The translations under genes were made by a program, and so were the position numbers. The notes beneath the pieces are model-generated. The model saw only the letters and a program-made list of their open reading frames with translations, ran no database searches and had not been told where the DNA came from. A stretch of DNA of 64,000 nucleotides. It comes from Gnetum montanum. Its lineage: Eukaryota; Streptophyta; Gnetopsida; Gnetales; Gnetaceae. This document shows positions 12,461 through 23,560 of the stretch, piece by piece. The DNA lies in contig MNCI01015542.1 of assembly GCA_015680685.1 (NCBI GenBank), positions 247,445 to 311,444 on the forward strand, given 5' to 3'. How positions within the stretch are numbered: position 1 is the stretch's first letter; each line of letters begins with the position of its first letter.

Positions 12461-14215
12461 GCATAAGTTAGAAAAAATATCCCAGGACCCCCTAGGCCTC
12501 ATGGGTATAGGATGTCAACATACACATTTGACGTGCTTGGTACTCATTGGGGTATAGCACACTTTGCATGGCATTACAATTTTGTTTTGCATGTTTCACA
12601 TATTTAACATTACTGCTCACACATTTTGTAATTTAACATTAGAATTTATCATTTCACAAGTTTAGCATTTTTGCACAGAATTTTCAAATTTTTTATAACT
12701 CCAAGCAACGTAGTCTAAAAGGCTATGAACAAATTCTAACTTTGGGCTACCTCTAGGAGCATAGTCCAAAAATCAAAAAATTTTGCTAACTCTGGAACCC
12801 CCAACTATGCTTTGGAAACTATAGAGTGTAGTCATAAATAAAAAAAAACTAATTGTTTCTTACAGCCCTACCCTTGCCTTGCATCTTGTCATGGCACAAA
12901 AAATCAAAACAATCACAGAAATGTGCCCTTAGCGCTGCCCCTTCCATAGCTCCCACAGTTAAGCACCCTCATCATAGAGTGCAACGCCTTACAGCCCTTG
13001 TGGCCTCTAAGAAATCACTACCCCACGATGTGTCATCATGGCCACCATCGATGCTTGTGTCCTTGCCCTTGCCTCACTCCTGAAATTTCAAAAAATTTAA
13101 AACAAAAAAATGACAGTCTCTTGTCACATCCCTAGCCCTACGATGGTCATTTATGATCGATGTCAACATTTGTAATCCCCTGCTTCATGGAAAAAATAAC
13201 AAAAATAGACCTTAGGATCCTTGACCACACTCCTGCCCCATGACATGCTATCTAGTTACTACCGATATGCTTATTTTTGTCCCTTATGCACACAAAAAAT
13301 CCTCAAAAAAAAATTTGTAAGATCACGTGCACCTTGCCCTACAAGCAACAACCCTAGGGCTATTTCCAAACCTAAATCCCTTGCCCTACACAAAATTTAT
13401 TTCCTATGGTGAACCCTATGCATGCAGCTGGCTGTCCCAAGCTACCACCACCAAACCCCTTCTCTTTGCTCTACACTTTTTCCCATCCCACTGCATTGCA
13501 AAAAGCAAACTTTTTTCTAAAAAATCCTTGTAAACCCTCCATGCTTGTTGCCTTTTTCTTTCTTTTTCTAGTGGCCACATTGAAAATGTGTTCAGCTAAA
13601 ACCCCTCACCTTACAAACCCTTGCACGTGTGTGCACTCTCACCCTAGTTGTGGTGCTACCATAGCCATGGTAGTGGTAGCCCCTACCACAGCAAGGCACC
13701 ACTAGAACCAAATCCAAAGCTCCAAATGCCTAAGTGTAGGAAAAGCATAATAAATGAAAAGGGGGAGAGCGTAGTCAAGGTACCTGGCAAATGGTCATAC
13801 CTTTTGCTCTTCCATGCATGCCCACAGTAGGCATCCCTAGACTTTCTCTCCCTCATTCACATTGGTTAGACTAGCATGTTAGCATCCACTTTGGTGTGAC
13901 ATTCTAGCGACTATGCTCGTACAAATGCACTATCCTATGGAAATTTTGCATTTCAACATTGACAATGGCAAATTTACCCAAGGTGAAACATGCTTTTATA
14001 CCCCTAGGGATCACTTAATTTTTACCTACCTCAAGACTACACTCAATAGTGTTTAGCATAGTTGGGTGGGAGTGTAGTTACCAAAGTTAGAAAAAATTTT
14101 GATTTTTTTGCCTATCTCTGAACTTAGAAAAATTTTGAATTTTTCTTGTCAGCCAATGAGCACCCAAGCCAATTTTTCTTTTTCAATGCACCAAGCCTTG
14201 CTATAATAATGCATC
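12461..14215 (+). other. Non-coding spacer of element A
   Basis: The sequence resembles the 7.2-kb spacer in style (tttaacatt, ttagcattt runs) and then becomes C-rich (12,850-13,700). Short open stretches such as 12,853-13,083 have no conserved motif and are not called as genes. A lone palindrome-type motif like those in the LTR U3 occurs near 14,030-14,080. Confidence 0.35.
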
Positions 14216-14225
14216 TAGCACATAT

Positions 14226-14315
14226 CACGGTCTGCTAAGACCTTAAACTAGCACTTCACAGTCTGCTAAGATCTTAAATTGGCAAACCAATGGTTAGTTG
14301 AGGCCTAAAACTAGC
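14226..14315 (+). repeat. Tandem repeat tract TR2 of element A
   Basis: Three units of the type cacggtctgctaagaccttaa followed by actagca lie immediately upstream of the pol region. They are clearly the same unit as in the long array at 17,895-18,345 and related to TR1 at 7,390. Confidence 0.65.
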
Positions 14316-14458
14316 CCATGCATCCCTTTCCTTTTAAAATCACATTTTCATATTTAGGCAAATTTTATTACATTATTTTTCTTCATTTTGTGCATATTGC
14401 GCTCATTAAGATAGGTGCAACTTAACATTTTTCTAGTTGTTTCTGCAAGATTTTCAAC

Positions 14459-15600
14459 ATGACTACGTGTGAGCATCTTCACTCACCTCTAGTCCTAACT
14501 AAGCCCGATGGTGATCTCATGTGGTGCATTTACTTACAATGCCTAAACCTTAAGCTCGTAGCCTACGATGAATACATAACATTTGTAGAGGCCTCGCTAG
14601 ATTGGCTAAACTATCTAGTTAGGTCTATAGACCTAGAGGTAGGTGATGTCACTAAGGATTCCCTCATTTAAATCCTTGTAGCAACATCTTGTGGTGAGGT
14701 AAAAAAATTGAAACTTAGTTCTTTGTTAGAACCTTAACATGCCCAAAACATTGCAAAAGTACTTAACAATAATACCAAGGCATTCACATAGTCTTACAAA
14801 GACATGCTAGGCTTAGATCCTTTCATAGTGCAACATAATCCTTAATCCCAACATAAAACCAATTAAGTAGAAAGCTTACAAGGTTAGGCCTAAGGTGGCA
14901 TTGGAAGTTCACAATGAAATCACTAAGCTCTACAAAGCTGGTTTCATCTGGGCTATTGACTACACAAACTAGGTCTCCAACATCATGGTTGTACCCAAGA
15001 AGAATGAAAGTATATGCATTTGCATAGACTTTTGGGACCTGAACAAGGAAACCATTAAAGATGATTTTCCATTGCCTAGTATTGATCAATTGGTTGATAC
15101 TACAATTGTTCATGCCTTGTTGTCCTTTATGGATAGGTTTTTGAGTTACAATCATATTTGGATTAACCTAGAGCACTAGCTCAGTACTACCTTTATGATC
15201 CCTTGCGGTACATTTTGCTATACCATGATGTCTTTTGGGCTAAAAAATGTAGGAGTGACTTAGAAATTAGCCATGATGTACATATTTAGTGATTACCTAT
15301 TCAGTCTCCTTAATGATTATGTTGACAATATAGTGGTTAAGTCCAAGGCATCATACAACCACATAGATGATTTAGATCTTGTACTCAAATGTTGTTTGAA
15401 GCATGAACTTAGGTTAAATCCTAAGAAATGTGTTTTCAACATCAAGACGGGCCACATGCTAGGTTTCATAGTATCTGAAGTAAGCATACATGTAAACTCC
15501 AATAAGGTTAAGGCTATTATCAATTGACCTATGAGGGTTACAAGGTAGATTGCAATTCATTCGTCAATTTATCACATGGTTGACTGACAAGTTGCAGCCA
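14459..15600 (+). pseudogene. Element A reverse transcriptase (Tat-like), decayed
   Basis: Recognisable RT segments are IVPKKNES and the LNKETIKDDFPLP block (about 14,985-15,080), the TTFMIPCGTFCYTMMSFGLKN block (about 15,183-15,250), and NDYVDNIVVKSK with LRLNPKKCVFNIKTGHMLGF (15,273-15,527). This order and wording match the Tat branch of plant Ty3/gypsy elements. The catalytic Y-V-D-D box reads Y-V-D-N (AAT at 15,327-15,329), so the second metal-binding aspartate is lost, consistent with a G-to-A change. Stops and frame changes occur throughout. The enzyme would copy element RNA into cDNA; this copy is dead. Confidence 0.85.
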
Positions 15601-15699
15601 ATGCAACATTTTCTTGAAAAGAGAGTCCACTTTAAGTGGATAGCTCAATGCCAAGGGGCATTTGACAACCTTAAATAAGAGCTAGATCAACTTCAAACT

Positions 15700-16000
15700 G
15701 TCTATCCTCTGTAAGAAGATAAACCATTCTACATCTACCTTGCTACCTCAGACGTGTCCATCGCTTCTCTACTTTATCAAAAGTGAGACAATGGCATCAA
15801 GGTCCCAGTATACTACCTAAGCCATGCATTAGTTGCCTATAAAGCAAAGTATAATAATGTGGAGAAGAATTTCCTTGCCTTGGTCTTTGCACTTAAGAAG
15901 TGGAGGCATTACCTTTTTCATAGGCAAGTCAACATCATCTGCAAAAGCAATGTACTTCGAGCCATTACAACGAATATCTACAAGAGCAGTTGCATTACAT
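15700..16000 (+). pseudogene. Element A RNase H, decayed
   Basis: KPFYIYLATSDVSIASLLYQ and, after one stop, VPVYYLSHAL followed by YNNVEKNFLALVFALKKWRHY and a weakened final block match the classical RNase H domain that follows RT in Ty3/gypsy elements. The segment corresponding to the first catalytic Asp reads YLATSDVS. It is degraded by at least one TGA. Confidence 0.8.
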
Positions 16001-16084
16001 TACAATGTTTGACCTACATTACATTGCATAAGCATCAACCAAAGGTCAAGCAATAGCCACACAACTTACTGCTTCTCCAATCAA

Positions 16085-16560
16085 TAATCAAGCAATGATA
16101 GATTTGAAATTTCTAGATGGGCATGTTACTAGCATAAGTCAAGTGCTTGATAACTTCGAGGCACTTTTACACTTTAATGGTGCGTTAACCTCTCAAGGGG
16201 GTAGTGTTTCTATCCTAATCATGTTCCCCTCTAGGGAGATCTGACCCTTCATGTACCATTTTGCATTCCCATGAACTAACAACATGGCAAATTATGAGGG
16301 TCTCCTTTAGGGTATCTTGGCATCTCATGACCTAGGAATATAGAACCTAGTTATCCAAGGTGATTCACAAATAGTTGTCAACTAGGTTATAGAGGCGTAT
16401 GCTTGTAAAGCTCAACACTTAAAACCTTACTGTGATCTGGTGAAGCACCTACTTAAGCAATTTGTAACTGTTGATGTTTAACATATCCCCTAGAATGAAA
16501 ATGCCATTGTTGATGCATTAGCTATGTTAGCCTTAAGCATTGCACCTGAAATGTTTCATG
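16085..16560 (+). pseudogene. Element A second (archaeal-type) RNase H domain, decayed
   Basis: After the first RNase H comes a second, unlike domain: LHFNGALTSQGGSVSILIMFPS, TNNMANYEGLL, LVIQGDSQIVVN and, further on, HIPxNENAIVDALAMLA. These blocks match the additional RNase H described for Tat-lineage elements (FDGS...G.G.VL.SP, NNxAEYEALL, GDSxLVVxQ, HIPRxxNxxADALA). Its presence is the main reason for placing element A in the Tat lineage. Several TAG/TGA stops interrupt it. Confidence 0.8.
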
Positions 16561-16734
16561 AATTTCCCACTGTGGTGGCAGATTGCACTATTCCCATCAT
16601 GCAAACAATCAACATTCCACCTATAGCCACAGTAAGCACAAACCACGTAGTAGAGTGGTACAAAGATATCAAGTTGTACCTTCTACAAGGTGAACCTTTG
16701 CATCATCTAACCATTGCTTAAACGGATGCACTAT

Positions 16735-17870
16735 GGAAATGATCATGGTAGTACATCATCATGGGTGATAGCACACTATGCCACAGATACTATGATGGCA
16801 TACTATTAACATGTGTTAGCAATAGTGAAGCACAAATGATCATTGAACAAGTCCATGAGCGACTTTGAAGAGGCCATATAGCACCTAGGGAAATGGTGGT
16901 GAAGATTAGATTCTTAGGCTACTATTGGCCATACATGGAGCACAATTGCATCTCTAAGGTCAAGATGTGCAACACATGTCAATGGCATGGTAATTTAATG
17001 CATGTGTCACCCATTGAACTACATACAATGAAGATCACATGGCCATTCTAATGTTGGGGGTTGGACATCATAGGACAAATAACACCTATGTCTTCCACAA
17101 GGCATAGCTTCATCATAATCACAACTGAGTATTTTATGAAGTGGGTTGACGCTATTACCCTTAGGAAGACTACATCATAGTAGGTTTGCAAATTCATATT
17201 TGACAACATACTCATGGATAACAAGCCATAGTTTAGCAATGTTGAGACCAAGGCCTTTTGCGCACGCTTTAGAATCAAACATTCCTTTTCATCGTCCTAC
17301 TACCTATAAGTGAATGGCCAACTAGAGGCCACAAATAAGGTCATTGTCAATCTTTCAAAGAATATGCTTAGCAGTAGCAAACGGTGATGGAATGAGCAGC
17401 TGATATATGCACTTTGGGCCTACCTCACAACATGAAGGATTGCAACATGTAAGACACTGTACAGTTTGGTTTATGGGTCTAAAGTAATCTTGCCTCTTGA
17501 ATTGTAGGTTTCATCGCTCCATGTAATCCTCTCAAGCTTCATGAACGAGGCTCAAAATGATGAGTTGAGAATCATGGATCTTAACTCAATAGAGGAGGGG
17601 TGCATGCAAACACTTAGTCAAATTGAGCGGTACCAACAGATGTAATGGTAGAAACATTGTTATAATTAGCATCTATTCCCAATCAAGAAAGGTAACTTGG
17701 TCCTTAAGACCATTCATGAATCCATGGACAAATTCTCAAACAACTTGGAAGGGCCTTTCTTGGTCGTCAAAGCCTATGGCAATGGATCATTCAAGCTTGT
17801 TGACCATGTGGGCAATGAATTTGTCAATCTAGTAAACCACTCATATTTGAAGTCATACTACACATAGCAT
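16735..17870 (+). pseudogene. Element A integrase, decayed
   Basis: Zinc-binding region: VHERL...GHIAPREM, LGYYWPYM, CNTCQWHG (about 16,850-16,990). Core: WGLDIIGQI with the first catalytic Asp retained (about 17,060-17,085), ITTEYFMKWVDA, a degraded second-Asp segment, and VNGQLEATNKVI (about 17,310-17,345) carrying the Glu. C-terminal block: KGNLVLKTI...LEGPFLVVKAYGNGSFKL...VNHSYLKSYYT ending at a stop near 17,868. It would insert the cDNA. Multiple stops, mostly TAG, rule out function. This is the end of pol. Confidence 0.85.
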
Positions 17871-17894
17871 GTAACACTTCATCAATGATATAGC

Positions 17895-18345
17895 AAGGTA
17901 AGAAATAGTCCGCTATGACTATTAACTAGTAAAGATTAGTCCACTATGACTATAAAATGGCATAGAATAGTCTGCTATGACTATAAACTAGCAAATAATA
18001 GTCCACTACAACTATAAACTAGCACAACATGTCAGCTACAACATTAAACTAGCACCCACATCCATAGTTCACTATGACTATAAATTGGCATAGCATAGTC
18101 TGCTACAACTATAAATTAGCACAGATCATCCACTATGATGCTAAACTAGTGTAGCTTGTCCTTAGCTTATGATGATAAACTAGCACAACATCCACCATCT
18201 ACTACGATGTTAAACTAGCACACAACAATCTGCTAGGACTATAAGCTAGCATACCACGGTCTACCAAGATCTTAAACTATGACCACCAGCTACTAGGACC
18301 CTAAACTAGCAAAGCATATGGTCTACCAAGACCCTAAACTAGGTT
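17895..18345 (+). repeat. Tandem repeat array TR3 downstream of element A pol
   Basis: About 13 degenerate head-to-tail units of roughly 30-36 bp follow the scheme catagtctgctatgactata followed by aactagca. Units drift in composition toward the right end (ccacggtctaccaagatctt...). The array begins about 25 bp after the integrase stop. Such arrays between pol and the 3' LTR are known in Tat/Ogre elements and can seed satellite DNA. There are no spacer-like unique segments, so this is not a CRISPR array. Confidence 0.85.
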
Positions 18346-19896
18346 TGCATTTCAACACACATAATTCTATAGATAAGTGAGCAATAATACTTCCAACTCC
18401 ATGCCATCTACCCACATCTTATGGGTAGGGCAAGGGCATTGTAGTTCTAGAATGGATTTTCTATCACCAAAAGAGGCCTCCAGAACATTTGTAGCATCAC
18501 TGCCCTTTGGCATCTTGTTAATCTTCTAGAGTTACCATTGGGCATTTCACTAACCTTCTAGAGCTCCTACCATGGTCTTCCAACGCTCTTGCCATGGTCT
18601 CCAGTACTACCAACCCTAGGCTGCACCTGTAGCATTACTAGCCTTGAGTATTTCATTATTTCTTGGAGCTCTCATTGTCAACACAACTCTTTGAAATAAT
18701 GTTAGCATTATGGCCCCCATGTTGTTGCCAACTCTATTGGGCTCTTACCATTGTTTAGGAATTCACCATCAGTCTGGCTGTTGGAGCTTTTGTAGCCTTC
18801 TCAGTTTGGCAGCTACACTGATTTTCCTACACATGCTCTTCAAGCTCTTGTAACTAGTCTAGCTATTGTAGCACACTTGCATCCAGTATTTTGCTCTCAT
18901 ATCATGTTGTGTAGTTGTTTTCTTCCTCTCTTTATGTTGTGTTTGTAGGATGAAGCCTCAAAGGCAGTCATCCAGAGATGCATCCCATCACAGTGGCAAG
19001 TCACCACATTGCTTTGATGTGCATGATTAGGCTAGCTAAACTGCTTAGAAGTGTACATCCCTATTATTCCACTATCACTTGTTTGCACTTACCCCTTTTA
19101 CCTTGCATTTCCCTGCCTTTCCTTGCATCATCGAGATTACAAATTTCTCTAATGCACATGGCACCTTCTCTAAGTCAGCCACCGAACCCATAGCAGACAT
19201 AACATAACTTGTCCCATGGGGAGCCTCTATGGGTTGGTCAAAGCCTAAGTGGATGTAATGCAGCTCATCTCAGGGAGGAAACACCTATCGTATAGATGTG
19301 ACATAGTTGCACTAAAGAAAATCCTATTAGGTGGCACACAACCCACCTAACAAAAAGCATCCTGCAACTAGCATCTTGCAATGTGCAAAACCCAAAGTAG
19401 GTTCACCTCCCAGACAAAAAGCAAAAACACTAAGAAAAAAATCAAAGAAAGAAGATGGGGCAAAACATGTCCTAATGAAAAATTAGCAGAGCTCTAACTT
19501 CATAACCTGTCCAACCCTACATCTACATCAACCTTCACATAGGTACTCTAAAAAAAGGTCACACTTTTAGGGGCAAGTATCTTGGTGCCTTGGACATTGA
19601 CTCTCTCACAAGCAATCCAACGAGCGATCACTATTTTGGCAACAAGCCACCTTGGTGTTGTATCTTACAGCATTACACTATTTTCATTTTATGCTCTTGT
19701 TATTCCCTAGCACATTTCCTACATCCTTTATCCTTTATTTTTAGCATACCATTACCCTTAGCACTCTTGAGCATGGTGAAGCGACATCCAGTTGGCTAGT
19801 GACAAGCAATGTTGGTGTCAGGCTTGCTATGATGTTTCGCATTCTTTATCAACGTCTCTTGGGCCGCTTCTCAAGACATCAACAAAGAGGGATCAA
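18346..19896 (+). other. Element A 3' non-coding region with polypurine tract
   Basis: No coding signal was recognised; short open stretches (18,978-19,193; 19,590-19,799) have no conserved motif. The purine-rich aacaaagagggatcaa just before the 3' LTR (about 19,881-19,896) is in the position of the polypurine tract that primes plus-strand synthesis. Confidence 0.5.
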
Positions 19897-21528
19897 TGAA
19901 ACACCACCAAATTTGGGCTCTTGGGTCTCAATGATAGATTTGTCTAAGTGTCAAAATCTAGCAAATTTTTCTGAGTGTTGAGACTACGCTCCCCATTGCT
20001 AGGACTACACTCTAGAGCATAGTTAGCATAGTTGACATAGATAACCAAGATTTGCGAAGTGTCTTCACTACACTCTCTCTAATAGGACTATGCTTTAGAG
20101 CATAGTCAGCATTGAGATAACTAGTTTTGCAAGTTTTCCTAAGTGTCAAGTCAAAAGCTGTCAAGTTGGCTTGCGATGGAAGAAACAGTTTGGAAAATTT
20201 GCTACCTTCTGAGCCTATGCTCCCTACTATGCTCTAGAGCATAGTTAGCATAGTCTGCATGGAGACATTAGTTTTTGCTAGATTTTCCTAGGTGTTTGGG
20301 CTACACTTTCTTTTCCAAGACTATGCTCCAGAGCATAGTTTGAATAGTCTACACTAGACCTCATCTTTTGGTAAAATTTGCCTAATTATGGGACTACACT
20401 CTAGAGCATAGTTAGCGTAGTCATGTAGCACTATCTCCAAAAGCCTCCAAAACACAACACAGGCCTTCATATCAGCTCCAACATTCCTTTGACAAACAAG
20501 ATAAACAATATTCATTTCTTTTGCACCTCCCATTTGCCCCCAAATTGTACCTATGCTCGACACCACTTGACAGAGTGGGCAACATAGTCTTAGAGCGTAG
20601 TCTCCAAAATTGTATTGTTTTGCATTCTTTTTAGGTATATTGCAGTCTGTTTAGCACTCACACATGTAGTTTTGATAGCATAGTCATAGTTTGGTAATCT
20701 CACAAGGTCCATTCAAGCACACCAGTAGAGCACCATTTACTTCATTGGGAGCATAGTTGGGGCTAGCATAGTCCCAACTACCCCTTTGACACATGGCACT
20801 TGATCTACAATTGACGCTAACCTTAGCCTTATAAATATGCCAGTGCTTCACATTTTAGGGGTTGGCATTTGAAGAAATCAATTAGCATTCTAGCATTTGA
20901 CAAACTTAGAGCTTACTTAGCATCCTTGGGTAGAAACCATTGCATACCACAATAGCACCATTGCATACTACCCAGCACATCTCCAACCACTGTAGCCCAC
21001 AGGACACTACAGCAACCAATCCAGTAGGCTCAGATTTCATAATGGACATCAGTTTTCATAGGGCAAACACCCTGAGATTGTTACTATGCTACCTACTACA
21101 CCTATTTGTACACCACATACCTCCTCACATTTCTTTGCAATTAACTATGCTCCCCTCGTTTAGGGTGGTGTTGCTCTCTCTCTCTCTCGCTCACATCTTA
21201 CATATTTTTAGCATCTTCTTTCACATTCTAGCATTCTATTCGTAGTTTTCATTGTTGATTCATATTTTTGCATGTTTGTACCTAAGTTTTGCACTGTAAA
21301 CCTTGACTACGTTCACCCCCATGGGCACCACAAACATTGCAAACACCATGCAAGCCCTTAGCATTTGTTTAGTCATAACATCCATAAGTCCCAGTTCGAT
21401 TAACAAGATCATTTTGGGCACCCCACCTCCATTTTCTAACAGGCCTTCACATGGATGCAGGGTCAAGGTTGTACAACTGTGGACCTCTCAGTGCACTATT
21501 TCAGCCTTCAACATTTTTGGTCATTACA
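19897..21528 (+). repeat. Element A 3' LTR
   Basis: It starts TGAAACACCACC, ends ATTACA and is collinear with the solo LTR (7,633-9,372) and the 5' LTR (1,385-2,868). U3 carries a series of palindrome-like motifs, including a perfect copy of ACTATGCTCTAGAGCATAGT at 20,226-20,245. The TATA box is at 20,830-20,836. A ctctctctct microsatellite occurs near 21,173-21,190. The right flank is antisense Athila-like LTR sequence. Confidence 0.88.
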
Positions 21529-22054
21529 AGGATCACCAAGCATACTATTACTAGGTGTATCAAATGATAACACTACTAGGTTAACAAATAGTTACACTTA
21601 AGTGCTCGCAATTAGTTGTACTCATTGCACATAATGATAGAAAATGATAAAGAGTAACAAATGATGAACATTAACTAAGGAAAATAGTAAGCATTTAAGA
21701 AATTAAAAAAATAGTAATAAAGCTAAGTGGATGCTACAATGATGAAAGTAATCTCAATCTTTATTTCCAAACATGTAACGTGTCCAAGTACATTACACTT
21801 GAATAAGGATGTCATACAATCCATTAACATCACACTACAGGCATGCACTAGAAACTAACAAAACTTAAAATCTATCAAAATCTATGAATCTATCTATATC
21901 TATCTCCCTCTCGCAACTGTGCACCCAAGTGTTGTATTTATAGGCTATCATGGAAGGTGTGATATTGGATTCCCAACATCGGAGGTTGTGCCTTGATATC
22001 GGATACTCGACATCGTGGCCCCGATATTGCAACCCTACAAAACATGACTCATCA
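21529..22054 (-). repeat. Partial antisense Athila-like LTR (element B, right part)
   Basis: On the minus strand this starts TGATGAGTCATG at 22,054, the same start as the LTR at 34,455, and runs through a TATA region and an R/U5 part matching D's LTR (about 42,580-43,042), e.g. accaaatgataa / caaatgataa and tttattgtc / tttatttcc. It stops in mid-LTR at the element A junction. U3 contains degraded GATATCG motifs. With 300-1,384 it marks an older Athila-like element that element A entered. Confidence 0.7.
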
Positions 22055-23455
22055 AAAAGGTTAGGAACTTATTGAAGAAGATTTTATTTGTACTTCTTGA
22101 AACCATAATTATTTTCCTTTTTAAAACATTGTTGTTTTCTTTTCCACAAACCACTTTTTTATTGAGAATAAGACAAATTCTAATAACATGGACTTCCCAA
22201 AGAGAATAGTTGTAACATTCTCACAAATTATAAGATATAATTTTTTGAGCAAAACACTAATTACTAGCTTTAAGTTTTAGTTTTATCTTTTTTTTTATCA
22301 TAAATCAATCTCTATAAAACAATTTATGTGTTTTACATGATCTAGTAATAGTTTTAACTTTGTCTTAAAGATTATGTCAATACTACCAACAATTTCTCTT
22401 TTAATACTTTGAAAAATAAGAAGAATATTATTTAATTCAATCTAGTAGGGAATTTTAGAATAATCGAAAGAATAGGGATTAAAATTCACTTTATTCTTGA
22501 GTAATAAAAGTATTAGGTTGATCTATAAAAATTTTAAAATCCTATGATTTCTTAACCATTTTAGAATTCACCAATTCAATAAGCAAAAAAGATTCAGGAA
22601 AAATAGTAGGCATGCAAAACATTAATTTTGTAACATTAAAGAATAGCTTAAATGACTGGTGTAAACCCGTAATTTGATCAAACAAATCTAATAATATACA
22701 AAAATATGTATAGTGAAGTGATATATTTTAATAGAAATTCTTATAAATCATTAGGTAAAAAAAATTGAAAGCTTCAGAATTCTTCATAGTCTCTATAGTA
22801 CGAGAGACATTAGTAGTTTTCATCCTCATATCATTTCTTACCAAAAAAAAAGTTTGCTATAAAAATTCTACCCTTTGAGAGATAGAGTTAGAGAAGAAAG
22901 CCCTACTAGATTAGAGAGAAGCTAGATCTACATCTATGGTGGCATCCAAGACCTTGGAAAGTGTTTTTCTTTAGATCTTGTTCTAGGTTTTACTTTGATC
23001 CAAATGTTGACCTTTGACTTTGCCTACGATTTGAAGGCTTCTTGGGAGATTTATCCAGATGAGAGTTTTTAGTTATAACAATGTCAATTAGGTAGAAAGA
23101 ATTCATTACATTACTACCTAATGTTTGATTCCAAAATCCTTTTCTAGGATAATACTCATGAAACCACCTTAATGTTGTTGTAACTATTATAAGTATAGAG
23201 TTTCCTCAAGAAAGTACTTATAGTTTATTTTTCCTACACAATCTTTAGACTAATTTTTCCTTTTTTTTTATGTCTTCTAGGTGATTCAGTTAGTTACAAT
23301 GATGGAATAGCTCAAGAAACTAATGCTTATATTTATTTTTTATCTATTCTATAGGATTTCTTTAAGTTGTAAGTTTGTTGTATTTTTCTAAGCTGTAATG
23401 TTTAGTTAGTTTCTTGGTACTATTTAATGCCATTTAGTTGAAAATTTAACAATAA
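22055..23455. other. AT-rich intergenic sequence
   Basis: No ORF, RNA or repeat was recognised. Base composition is more AT-rich than in the flanking elements. Confidence 0.4.
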
Positions 23456-23560
23456 GATGTTATCCTAGTGGTAAAACACCTAATTTGAAAGCTCTAGGTT
23501 ATGGGTTCGATTTCAGTTGATAATGCTAAGTTATATAAATTTATAACTAGACATGAAGTG
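23456..23560 (+). repeat. tRNA-derived SINE-like head
   Basis: tagtggtaaaac at about 23,468 resembles an A box and gggttcgatttc at about 23,507 resembles a B box, at tRNA-like spacing. Flanking gttatcc and gataat could form part of an acceptor stem. The arms pair poorly, so an intact tRNA is unlikely; a tRNA-derived SINE or tRNA relic fits better. No tail or target duplication was identified. Confidence 0.35.

Noticed and set aside
17895-18345. Regular repeats resembling a CRISPR array
   Set aside because: The units are degenerate and directly adjoining, with no unique spacers of constant length, in a eukaryotic retrotransposon next to integrase.
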